Shown piece after piece: positions 35,491-43,542 of a DNA stretch of 63,839 nucleotides. The notes below the pieces were generated by a model that worked only from the letters and a program-made list of their open reading frames with translations, searched no databases and was not told where the DNA came from. Position 1 is the stretch's first letter. Each line of letters starts with the position of its first letter. The DNA is from Acidiferrobacterales bacterium (lineage in GTDB: Bacteria; Pseudomonadota; Gammaproteobacteria; Arenicellales; Poriferihabitantaceae). A program made the position numbers and the translations under genes. Where the stretch lies: NCBI GenBank assembly GCA_019633985.1, contig JAHQWE010000084.1, positions 1-63,839 on the forward strand. The letters run 5' to 3'.

Positions 35491-35902
35491 CACCACAACC
35501 TGATTTTTACTGGCGTTAAGAAGTTTCAGGAGGCGCAACCTGGAACTTTGATCAGCCCCAGCTGGGTCGTGAAGGGAAAGAGGCGATGGAGAATATGATG
35601 GCCGCTCATGGAAATCTAACTTGATCCATCCATATTATTCCACCATGGGAGTAGCTGATATTTGACTGGTTTTAACGGGTAGAACTATGCTCGTAGGACT
35701 GAAGTCGAGTGATGATCGCAACCAGATCTTGGTTGAAGATGGTTTTTGCTTCACTGAGGGGAATTGACAGGATAGGTCACAGGGTAGAATTGAGAGAAAC
35801 TCCTTGGAGTCAGCGCATTCCTCCCTATTATGGCGATTTTTCTGATATGGTATCCCCTTGGGGGGCGCTTCGGCGCGAACAAACAAAAAATTCTAAATAC
35901 CA
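35491..35902. other. Intergenic region
   Basis: 412 bp with no supported gene. Near 35530-35620 the plus strand reads WNFDQPQLGREGKEAMENMM and then stops, suggesting a fragment of an old gene, but I cannot name it. A GCGC-TTCG-GCGC mini-hairpin lies near 35867. Confidence 0.35.
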
Positions 35903-37303
35903 GTGAAAAAATCTGTATTGATATTCTCGGTAGCTTTGATGCTCACCGGGTTTTCCTGTTCTGCCTATTCAGATGGCTTTCTCGCTATCCTGAACACCTT
36001 TCTGCTTGAAGAGAGTATCCCTGCCACTGAGGTTGATACTACGGCACCTGAATCCACCATACTACAACCGCAGAACGCCAGCACCGTAAACGGTAGAACA
36101 GTGTTTGTCGTCGCCGAGGCAACTGATGATGTCGAAGTAACCTTGGTTGAATTCTATATAGATTCAATTCTCAAAGGCGCGAGCGTTGGCCCAGAATACA
36201 CCTATATATGGAATACAACGTCGAGTCCTGATGGCGTTCATATGATACAAACTAGAGCTACGGATTCGTCAGGCAATGTCAGCTTCTCAGATGTGGTCAC
36301 GGTGAATGTAGATAACAGTGCACCAGATACCACTGCACCTGATGTTTCTATCACGAACCCTGCGGATAACGCGGTCATCGGCAATACAATAGTAACCATT
36401 GCGGCCGCGGCAACAGATAATAACGGGGTGACGGCGGTGGAGTTTTTCGTAAATGGAACCTCGTTGATGGTCGATACTGCTGCACCCTACGAAGCGCTCT
36501 GGGACACCACTATGCTTGCCGACGCTGATTATCAGTTAACAGCAACTGCCAGGGACGCAGTAGGAAACTCGGCGACAACACCAATTACCACCGTTACTGT
36601 CGATAGTGTAGCCGCAGCTCCGGTATCGACGACACCCTATCTGGATTTCGATGGCAGCAATGATTACGTTAGTTTGAATAATTTGGATATTCCCGGTTCC
36701 GCATTAACCATCGAAGCCTGGTTTAACAGTCGAGACATTTTAAATTGCGGTTCCGGCGACTGCCGTATTGTGTCGAAATCGAATGGAACTTCTGATTCAA
36801 ATCATTATTGGATGATAAGTACGATCAACCGTTCTCCAAACCCTGTATTACGATTTCGGTTAAAAGCCGGGGGTTCTACGTCTACGCTAATTGCGAACGT
36901 GGGTGGGCTTGTCAACAATACCTGGTACCATGCCGCAGCAGTATATGATGGCAGTACGATGAAGCTGTATCTGGATGGTAACGAAGTAGGGTCTCTCGCA
37001 AAATCAGGGGCGCTGGATACAAACAGTGCGATTGCCGCATGGATTGGGGGCAATCCCGGTGGAGCCTCAGAAAGGCCCTGGGATGGATTCATTGATGATG
37101 TTCGAATCTGGAATGTCGCGAGGACTCAAACTGAGATAATCAATAATAAGGATAATCAACTCACTCCTGGTACCTCTGGTCTAATTTCTTATTACCAGTT
37201 CAATGAGGGGGCGGGGCAGTTAGTCGTCGACGAAACAGGTAACAACAACACCTTTTTGGGTAGTTCAAACGCGATTGATGTAAGCGATCCCTCTCGACCC
37301 TAA
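35903..37303 (+). CDS. Exported Ig-like and LamG (laminin-G/concanavalin-type) domain protein
   Basis: 466 residues. Signal peptide (VLIFSVALMLTGFSCSAYS), two bacterial Ig-like domains (about 50-145 and 148-240; repeated motif VTxVEFxxxxxxL and SSGNVSF/AVGNSAT), then a LamG/concanavalin-like domain (about 250-455: FDGSNDYVSLNNLDIPGSAL, WYHAAAVYDGSTMKLYLDG, WDGFIDDVRIWNVARTQTEI). This architecture is usual for surface glycan-binding proteins. No catalytic domain or sorting tail is seen. GTG start at 35903 without a good Shine-Dalgarno, so the start is approximate. Confidence 0.88.
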   Translation: MKKSVLIFSVALMLTGFSCSAYSDGFLAILNTFLLEESIPATEVDTTAPESTILQPQNASTVNGRTVFVVAEATDDVEVTLVEFYIDSILKGASVGPEYTYIWNTTSSPDGVHMIQTRATDSSGNVSFSDVVTVNVDNSAPDTTAPDVSITNPADNAVIGNTIVTIAAAATDNNGVTAVEFFVNGTSLMVDTAAPYEALWDTTMLADADYQLTATARDAVGNSATTPITTVTVDSVAAAPVSTTPYLDFDGSNDYVSLNNLDIPGSALTIEAWFNSRDILNCGSGDCRIVSKSNGTSDSNHYWMISTINRSPNPVLRFRLKAGGSTSTLIANVGGLVNNTWYHAAAVYDGSTMKLYLDGNEVGSLAKSGALDTNSAIAAWIGGNPGGASERPWDGFIDDVRIWNVARTQTEIINNKDNQLTPGTSGLISYYQFNEGAGQLVVDETGNNNTFLGSSNAIDVSDPSRP

Positions 37304-37495
37304 GTGAAATCAGGGAAATATGAATGGCTTACCTTGGTATTTCCGAGGCAGGTTATAGCACTCCATCTAAGACGATCATGACAGCTAGCTCTGCATGATA
37401 GAGCGTCAAATTTGTGAAGACTAAACCAGTTTTGGTTTAATATCGGGCTATTACAGTATCCCCCGGCACTGCTCGGATTTTCACTATAAAGCAAC

Positions 37496-38149
37496 ATGTC
37501 TCTCGTTCACGAAGCCTATTTAAAGGTGCATCAGCAAATTCTAGATAACAAACTACCCGCTGGTTTTCAGGCCACTGAACCAGAGTTGGCGGATCGGTTT
37601 AATATGAGTCGCACTCCCTTGAGGGAAGCATTAATTCGTCTAGAGAACGACGGCTTAGTGGAGCGAATACCGCGCAGAGGCGTGAGGGTTTTGCCTCTTT
37701 TTTATCAAGATATCAAGGAGATTTACCAGATATTCGAAATCATTGAACCAGAAATGGCTGCCGACCTGGCGAAGCAGAGTTTGGACAAAAGTCAAATCGC
37801 TTCTCTGGAAGAAGCGATAATTGGGATGGAAAAAGCGGTATCTGAGCGAAATATTGCTTCTTGGGCCGAATATGATAGAGATTATCATCGGCTGTTACCG
37901 CGATTACAAAGCAACCGGCGTCTGGAAATGTATATTACCCGTCTAAGCTCGCAAATACATCGCGCTCGTATGGTTACGGTGCACTTGCGTACTACGCATG
38001 GTTGGGCAACCGAAGAACTGCGTAAAATTCACGACTGCATTGAAAGTGGTGATGCAGAACAGGCTAAAGCACTGTTTCGAAACCGCTGGAAGGTGGTTTC
38101 AGAAGAATTATTGGGGATATTAAAAAGCTTGGGAATTGCCCAGCTTTAG
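37496..38149 (+). CDS. GntR-family transcriptional regulator (FadR/FCD subfamily)
   Basis: 217 residues. The winged-helix DNA-binding domain is residues ~1-70 (ATEPELADRFNMSRTPLREA, LENDGLVERIPRRGVRVLPL). The FCD effector domain follows, with metal-site candidates in YDRDYHRLLPRLQSN, SQIHRARMVTVH and RKIHDCIESGDAEQAKAL. FCD regulators usually bind small organic acids and control nearby catabolic genes; the only close gene is the small minus-strand frame at 38266, so the target is unclear. Confidence 0.92.
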   Translation: MSLVHEAYLKVHQQILDNKLPAGFQATEPELADRFNMSRTPLREALIRLENDGLVERIPRRGVRVLPLFYQDIKEIYQIFEIIEPEMAADLAKQSLDKSQIASLEEAIIGMEKAVSERNIASWAEYDRDYHRLLPRLQSNRRLEMYITRLSSQIHRARMVTVHLRTTHGWATEELRKIHDCIESGDAEQAKALFRNRWKVVSEELLGILKSLGIAQL

Positions 38150-38265
38150 TTGTCGTCGGGATAGAAAATCAGTATCAATTTCTTCTGACGCTTCACCAGA
38201 TATTATCGGTTTTACACCATATTTCGACCAGCGCTATAACATCTCCGCTTCTATAGAGTTTTCGA

Positions 38266-38346
38266 CTATAGATATTCGATAGCCAGAATCAGGCCAACGA
38301 AGAATAGGTAAGTGCTGCAGATTTTAACGGTTGTTTGGAAATCCAT
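38266..38346 (-). CDS. Candidate 26-residue membrane peptide
   Basis: ATG 38346 is 9 bases after AAGGAG. It encodes 26 residues: a short polar start (MDFQTTVKICS) and one membrane helix (TYLFFVGLILAIEYL). It is convergent with the GntR gene and lies in an otherwise gene-free 430-bp region. The site quality supports translation; function is unknown, and it could be a remnant of a longer gene. Confidence 0.4.
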   Translation of the reverse strand: MDFQTTVKICSTYLFFVGLILAIEYL

Positions 38347-38579
38347 TTCCTGGTTCTCCTTGATTATTTTCCTTCACGACATCGACTTTAACCCGAAATG
38401 TCGATTGGGTCAGTGACAGATTACCCAAACTCATTTCTGGCTAATGATCGTTTTAAATCTGGGCAAGGATGTGATTAGTTATTAAATCACAGTTGTTTCG
38501 CCTCAGAGTTCGTATACTTGAAAGAAGAAATCACAAAAGTGATAAGGTAGAAATCAACTCTCCACCGAGGAATTCGAAA

Positions 38580-39842
38580 ATGCAACAGAAAATTATAGCC
38601 TTAGCCGTTGTCGCCGTGACATCCAGTATGTTTGCAACCGTTTCATTCGGTCAATCAGTGGTGGGTGGAGATGTGACTACCAACACCGCGGTGGGCGCTG
38701 TTTTGCAAAACAATATTGGTATTGCAAATAAAAATAATGCGAAAGTAGGGTCGATAAGTCGTTCCAACGTGGGTGGAGATGTAAATACAAATACCGCTGT
38801 CGGTGCTGTACTGCAAAACAATATCGGCATCGCAAATCAAAACAATGCGAATGTAGGATCTGTAACTCGATCCCGAGTGGGTGGAGATGTAAATACGAAT
38901 ACCGCAGCGGGAGCCGTTCTTCAAAACAACATCGGTATCGCCAATAAAAACACGACTAATATCGGATCTGTAAGCCAATCGGTGGTTGGTGGAGATGTAA
39001 ATACGGCGACTGCGGTTGGAGCGGTGCTGCAAAATAATATTGGAATTGCGAATAAGAACACGGCCAATGTTGGGTCGGTCAGCAATTCCAGGGTGGGTGG
39101 CGACGTGAATACCGCCACTGCTGTCGGTGCCGTACTGCAAAATAATATCGGTATCGCCAACAAAAACACGACTAACATTGGGTCTGCCAGTAATTCAAAT
39201 GTTGGAGGAAGCGTGAACACAGCGACAGCAGTTGGAGCCGTGTTGCAAAATAATATCGGGATTGCGAATAAGAACACCGCCAATATCGGTTCGGTAAGCA
39301 ACTCCAACGTGGGCGGAAGCGTGAACACAGCAACAGCGGTTGGAGCAGTTCTTCAAAACAACATTGGTATCGCAAATAAGAATACAACCAATATCGGTTC
39401 CGCGAGTAACTCTAATGTTGGCGGAAGTGTGAATACCGCTACCGCGGTGGGCGCGGTTTTACAAAACAACATTGGCATTGCCAATAAGAATGCGGCGAAC
39501 ATCGGTTCCGCGAGCAATTCCAACATTGGTGGAAGTGTGAATAGTGCAACAGCGGTTGGTGCTGTGCTACAAAATAACATCGGCATTGCTAATAAGAATT
39601 CCACCAATATCGGATCTGTCAGCAACTCCAATGTGGGTGGTAGCGTGAATACCGCCACTGCGGTTGGTGCAGTGCTTCAAAATAATATCGGTATTGCCAA
39701 CAGTAACTCCGCTAATATTGGCGGTGCAGTTGATGCCAATGTCGGTGGTAGTGTGAATAGCGCTACTGCGGTGGGCGCCGTTCTACAAAGCAATATTGGT
39801 ATAGCTAGTAAAAACAAAGCAAGTATTGGATCGATTGACTGA
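38580..39842 (+). CDS. Exported protein of eleven 36-residue repeats
   Basis: 420 residues from ATG 38580 (GAGG 9 bases upstream). The signal peptide is IIALAVVAVTSSMFATVSFGQ. All the rest is eleven tandem repeats of 36 residues with the unit NVGGSVNTATAVGAV + LQNNIGIANKNTANIGSVSNS. Asn, Gly, Val, Ala, Ser and Ile dominate; there is no Cys, Trp, Tyr, Phe or His in the repeats and only an occasional Lys or Arg. Regular Asn/Gln positions and alternating hydrophobics suggest a beta-solenoid or amyloid-like fibre. The protein just downstream is a small exported TPR protein. No family recognised. Confidence 0.88.
   Translation: MQQKIIALAVVAVTSSMFATVSFGQSVVGGDVTTNTAVGAVLQNNIGIANKNNAKVGSISRSNVGGDVNTNTAVGAVLQNNIGIANQNNANVGSVTRSRVGGDVNTNTAAGAVLQNNIGIANKNTTNIGSVSQSVVGGDVNTATAVGAVLQNNIGIANKNTANVGSVSNSRVGGDVNTATAVGAVLQNNIGIANKNTTNIGSASNSNVGGSVNTATAVGAVLQNNIGIANKNTANIGSVSNSNVGGSVNTATAVGAVLQNNIGIANKNTTNIGSASNSNVGGSVNTATAVGAVLQNNIGIANKNAANIGSASNSNIGGSVNSATAVGAVLQNNIGIANKNSTNIGSVSNSNVGGSVNTATAVGAVLQNNIGIANSNSANIGGAVDANVGGSVNSATAVGAVLQSNIGIASKNKASIGSID
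38658..39839 (+). repeat. Eleven tandem 108-bp coding repeats
   Basis: Eleven in-frame units of 36 codons fill the mature part exactly (394 codons, last unit two short). The sequence VGAVLQNNIGIAN is nearly invariant between units, while synonymous positions differ, so selection acts on the protein. Confidence 0.92.
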
Positions 39843-40037
39843 ACCAGTTGACGCTATCGATAGATTTGGATACCGAAATTGATCATTTTCTCAAGTAGTC
39901 CGAATCTCACGGATTCAGGTGTTGCGACTGTATACACGCTTGTGAGGGTAAATATCACAAATTAATAACATTTCAGCACAACAAGAAACTAGACCGAATT
40001 GAAAACATCCTACTCCCAAACAATACGGAGTATCTCC

Positions 40038-40484
40038 ATGAAAATTTCAATTCCCCTAGTTGTGCTGCTATCCAGTGTGTTAATTACTCCTGTTTGGTCA
40101 GATAATGGATCTGGTGGCTCGGGCGATCCTAAGCCGGTACCCCACCACATCCAGCACCTCATTGACACTGGTAACTATCAGAAAGCGAAAAAGAAGCTTC
40201 GATATTTTGTCCGAGGAGAAAAATCGAGCTTTAACGGATGGCGCCTACTTGCGATTAGCCAACTTAAAACCGGTCAGCTAGAAGCCTCTCTCAAATCTCA
40301 TAGAAAGGCGCTCAATTTGAATAGCACGCATATTGGTACGATCCGCTCGCTGGGAGAACTTTATGTTGCTTTGGGTGATGAAAAGGAAGCTGAAAATCAA
40401 CTAAACAGGTTAGAGTATCTGTGCGGTACGTGTGAAGACTACCTGGCCCTGAATCTAGTTCTCTCTTCAGAAAACAATGGATAG
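40038..40484 (+). CDS. Small exported TPR protein
   Basis: 148 residues from ATG 40038 (GGAG 7 bases upstream). Signal peptide MKISIPLVVLLSSVLITPVW, then a Gly-rich linker, then TPR-like helix pairs (HLIDTGNYQKAKKKLRYFVR, AISQLKTGQLEASLKSHRKA, LGELYVALGDEKEAENQLNR). Periplasmic by its signal. It lies 195 bp after the 36-residue-repeat gene and may assist its export or assembly; that is inference. Confidence 0.8.
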   Translation: MKISIPLVVLLSSVLITPVWSDNGSGGSGDPKPVPHHIQHLIDTGNYQKAKKKLRYFVRGEKSSFNGWRLLAISQLKTGQLEASLKSHRKALNLNSTHIGTIRSLGELYVALGDEKEAENQLNRLEYLCGTCEDYLALNLVLSSENNG

Positions 40485-40625
40485 GAAAGCCAGTTAAACC
40501 TAAGTGTTATTTTCGATCAGATATGTTGTCGCAATTTTATGACCGCTATCAGATGCAGTCTTAATACTGTCCGGATATCGCTAGTGCGTTAAAACCGGTA
40601 GAAACGCCATCACACTTGCCTGCGC

Positions 40626-43511
40626 TTAGAGTACTCGAAGTCTGGTGGCACTCAGAACGGGTGGTGCGATCAGCTGCGGGGTCTGACTCTCATATTTGTC
40701 CAGTCTGTTTTCATGAACGAATTCAACAGCGTACTGATACATTTCTCCAATGTCGATTACTTTATCATTGTTGAGATCTCCACTACCTTCAAGCGCTTGA
40801 ACGAGTGAATATGAAAATAATCCCTGCTCGCCGGGTGGGTATTCTTGCGCTACTTCGTCCCCTTTTGAAGCTGCCAGTAAACCAAAAGACATGGCGGATG
40901 AACGTTTAGCCAGTGAACCAAAGTCGAAATTGCCCTCAATTTTTTGCGCTTGACATGTATCTACGATAAGAAACCGTTTGCCGCTCGCATTTCGAATGCC
41001 GTCAACTATCTGATCCCACCTTACCAGCGATTCTGCTTCGAGCTGATTGGCTCCAAGAACACCTTCGATATCAGACAGTGTTGCGTCTCGTGGAACCATA
41101 AAATAATCTCCAGCTTCGTTGCTAATTCCGTGAGAAGCCAGAAAGACAATCACCGTATCGTTTGGTCCAGAGTTTTTCAAAAATTCAAGAGATTCCAAAA
41201 TATTTTTCTTAAATGGCTTGGTTTCAGTGAAATCGTTTAGCAGCTTTACGTACTTATTTTTATATTGTGAGTAACCTTCCAGCACTTCGCTAAAAATTTT
41301 TGCATCCTGAGCCGCGTAGGCCAAGTCAATACTCTGCTCCGCTGGCACAGGTTCTATGTGATTCACCCCGACCGCGAGGATATAAAGGTCCCCCTCTGTT
41401 GCCTTTTTCGAAGCTTGCGCAGAAACAAACGTTTCCTTTACTGAGATAGAATTTTCTGTGTAAACCTCGACCCGGATAATATTCTCGGGTTCACTCAAAT
41501 CAATTTGATGGGTTCTGAGAAGTTGAGTTTTGTCTTTCCCTCTTACATCTCGGTCGGAAAATGGCACGACCGGTAGATCATTGATAAATACAGAGTAGTG
41601 ACTGATGGGTAGCTCGTTTTTATTGGCCTCAACTATCAAGGTGACATTGGATTTTGACTTTGACTTACTAACCTCTATAGCGAGTTCAGGTGGCGCGTTT
41701 TCCTGCATTGTTTTCCTGCGATATTCGCTTTCCAAATCGCTTTCTGACCATTCACCTTGACTGAAAAAATATTGTTCAACGATATCGGGGCGATAAAGAA
41801 TTCGCTCAAACTGCCAGGCGGAGTAAAATTTTGCGGGTCGATCTTTGGCCTGATTGATATGCCATCCAATGTATTGATCGCCTTCTGCAGAGCTGACATA
41901 AAAACCAGGAGGCGTCCAGGCAACCCAATCAACGCCGTTGTTGTGCGGAAAGAGGGCGTAAAATTCCTTTCCATTGTCGGTGCGATGCCATCGAATAGAA
42001 CCATCCTGTAAACCTGCGACAATGGTTTTCCCATCCTTGCTAATGTTGATAGAGTAAACCCCTGCGTTGGTAAACACACCCCAGGTTTGGCTGCCATCTT
42101 TTGCGAATAGTCTAATCTGACTATCGAGACCTAGTACAAAAAAAGTTCCATCATGAGATATTGCCAAAGAACGGCTTTTTTGACGCTTGGCCAATGGAAT
42201 CGGGTTCCCATTTACGGTAGGGGTTTCGCTAAACTTCCAGTTCTCAATATTTAAACCATCGTAGGTATGGACTGGTTTGTGGAGCGTACTGTTCCCCGAG
42301 GGAAGACTGAGTTCCCTGTCTTCGACAGAAAAACGTAAGTTGCTATTCGAGTCTCCACCTATCGCAAACTGAATGACGGAACCGTCGTCTGACACCAGTA
42401 GCTTTTCATCATTCCCTCCATGAAGTACCAGGGGCGGTGCTTGAAAAAACGGGCGATCGCCGCTCTTGTTTATCCGCGCCACAGCGTGATCCAGAGTGGT
42501 ATAGCCAACGCTACCTTCTGGAAGGGCAATCATTCTGAAGATTCGTTGTTTGCTGGCGGGAAAAATAAGTGGGTTCGATGAATTTGCGACCTCCCATCGT
42601 AGTATGCTGGTTTGGTTCTCGACGACTAAGTCTCCTCCCGCGAAAATATATTTTCCGTCGTCAGACCAAATGACCTGCGGCAACACCTCGGGATATTCAG
42701 AGGGAACAGGTAGTTCTTGAGCAACTTTCAGGGTTGTACTATCAAGAATGAGCAATCCTTGTTTGTCATAGTAACTAATGACCAGCTCCTTGCCAGAGGG
42801 AGAAAAATGAACCGAGGAAACAGAGTGGCCTGGCCACGGTTCGGACTCAACTTGAAGCTCTAATTCCTTGTCGTAAATGCGGACTTTGCCGTCGAAGCAA
42901 TTCGTTGCGAGTTGGTTGTTCGCTGAGAAATGCATGCGATAACTCACGTCTTTGCAGTCATGATTTTCAGCGATGAGTTTGAAACCAGGAGCAGAAAACA
43001 TCATCAGTTGACCAGTGAGCAGAGTGACCGCGAGTCTTGTTTCGTCTGGTGAGAACTCCAGTGCCACTACCCGTTCTGGGAGTTGACTCACCCGGCCCAG
43101 CATTTCCAGGGTGTCGAGATCAAAAACGTAGATTGAGATGGATTTATCCCAGGTGTAACCGGTCCATCCTGCAACGAGAAGCATCCTGGCCTGCGGGGCC
43201 ACGCTGAGCGCATAAAGTTCGCCGTCCTTTCGCGCCGACATTGGCACATAGACGGTGTCTTCCAGCCGGCCTGATTGATAGTCCCAGAAGCGAATACTCC
43301 GATCATCAGAGACCGAAATCAATTGTTGCCGAACTGGATCGAAACCGATGTCTGTCGGCCTATCTGTATGAGTTCCTGTTTCGAGTCGAGGGATGGGAAA
43401 GGTGGGGAGATTGTCTGCATTCGCTGAAGCACACCATTGCATCGCGACACCGAGAAACACTAAAAGCAGTGACCATCGGGCAAACTTTCTGTGATTTTCT
43501 ATATGACCCAT
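40626..43511 (-). CDS. Exported WD40-caspase (peptidase C14) protein
   Basis: 961 residues. Signal peptide (ARWSLLLVFLGVAMQWCASA), then WD40-type blades over about 40-560 (IGFDPVRQQLISVSDDRSIR, ISKDGKTIVAGLQDGSIRWH). A linker leads to the caspase domain from about residue 710 (LYILAVGVNH). The catalytic His is in VIVFLASHG (about 794) and the Cys in FLIVDTCQAQ (about 853); both are present, so it should be an active Cys protease. An EF-hand-like loop (DLNNDKVIDIGE) follows near 913, suggesting calcium dependence. It starts 31 bp after the TpsA stop. Substrate unknown. Confidence 0.93.
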   Translation of the reverse strand: MGHIENHRKFARWSLLLVFLGVAMQWCASANADNLPTFPIPRLETGTHTDRPTDIGFDPVRQQLISVSDDRSIRFWDYQSGRLEDTVYVPMSARKDGELYALSVAPQARMLLVAGWTGYTWDKSISIYVFDLDTLEMLGRVSQLPERVVALEFSPDETRLAVTLLTGQLMMFSAPGFKLIAENHDCKDVSYRMHFSANNQLATNCFDGKVRIYDKELELQVESEPWPGHSVSSVHFSPSGKELVISYYDKQGLLILDSTTLKVAQELPVPSEYPEVLPQVIWSDDGKYIFAGGDLVVENQTSILRWEVANSSNPLIFPASKQRIFRMIALPEGSVGYTTLDHAVARINKSGDRPFFQAPPLVLHGGNDEKLLVSDDGSVIQFAIGGDSNSNLRFSVEDRELSLPSGNSTLHKPVHTYDGLNIENWKFSETPTVNGNPIPLAKRQKSRSLAISHDGTFFVLGLDSQIRLFAKDGSQTWGVFTNAGVYSINISKDGKTIVAGLQDGSIRWHRTDNGKEFYALFPHNNGVDWVAWTPPGFYVSSAEGDQYIGWHINQAKDRPAKFYSAWQFERILYRPDIVEQYFFSQGEWSESDLESEYRRKTMQENAPPELAIEVSKSKSKSNVTLIVEANKNELPISHYSVFINDLPVVPFSDRDVRGKDKTQLLRTHQIDLSEPENIIRVEVYTENSISVKETFVSAQASKKATEGDLYILAVGVNHIEPVPAEQSIDLAYAAQDAKIFSEVLEGYSQYKNKYVKLLNDFTETKPFKKNILESLEFLKNSGPNDTVIVFLASHGISNEAGDYFMVPRDATLSDIEGVLGANQLEAESLVRWDQIVDGIRNASGKRFLIVDTCQAQKIEGNFDFGSLAKRSSAMSFGLLAASKGDEVAQEYPPGEQGLFSYSLVQALEGSGDLNNDKVIDIGEMYQYAVEFVHENRLDKYESQTPQLIAPPVLSATRLRVL

Positions 43512-43542
43512 TCTAAGCTTTTCAGAAATTAGTTATCAGCGA

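Noticed and set aside
38655..39658. Several long minus-strand frames across the 36-residue repeats
   Set aside because: Antisense shadows of the tandem repeat; no ribosome-binding sites and unnatural composition.
40626..43511. Caspase as part of a CRISPR (craspase-type) or CHAT-TPR system
   Set aside because: No repeat array or cas gene in the window, the domain carries the C14 motifs rather than CHAT, and the protein has a signal peptide.
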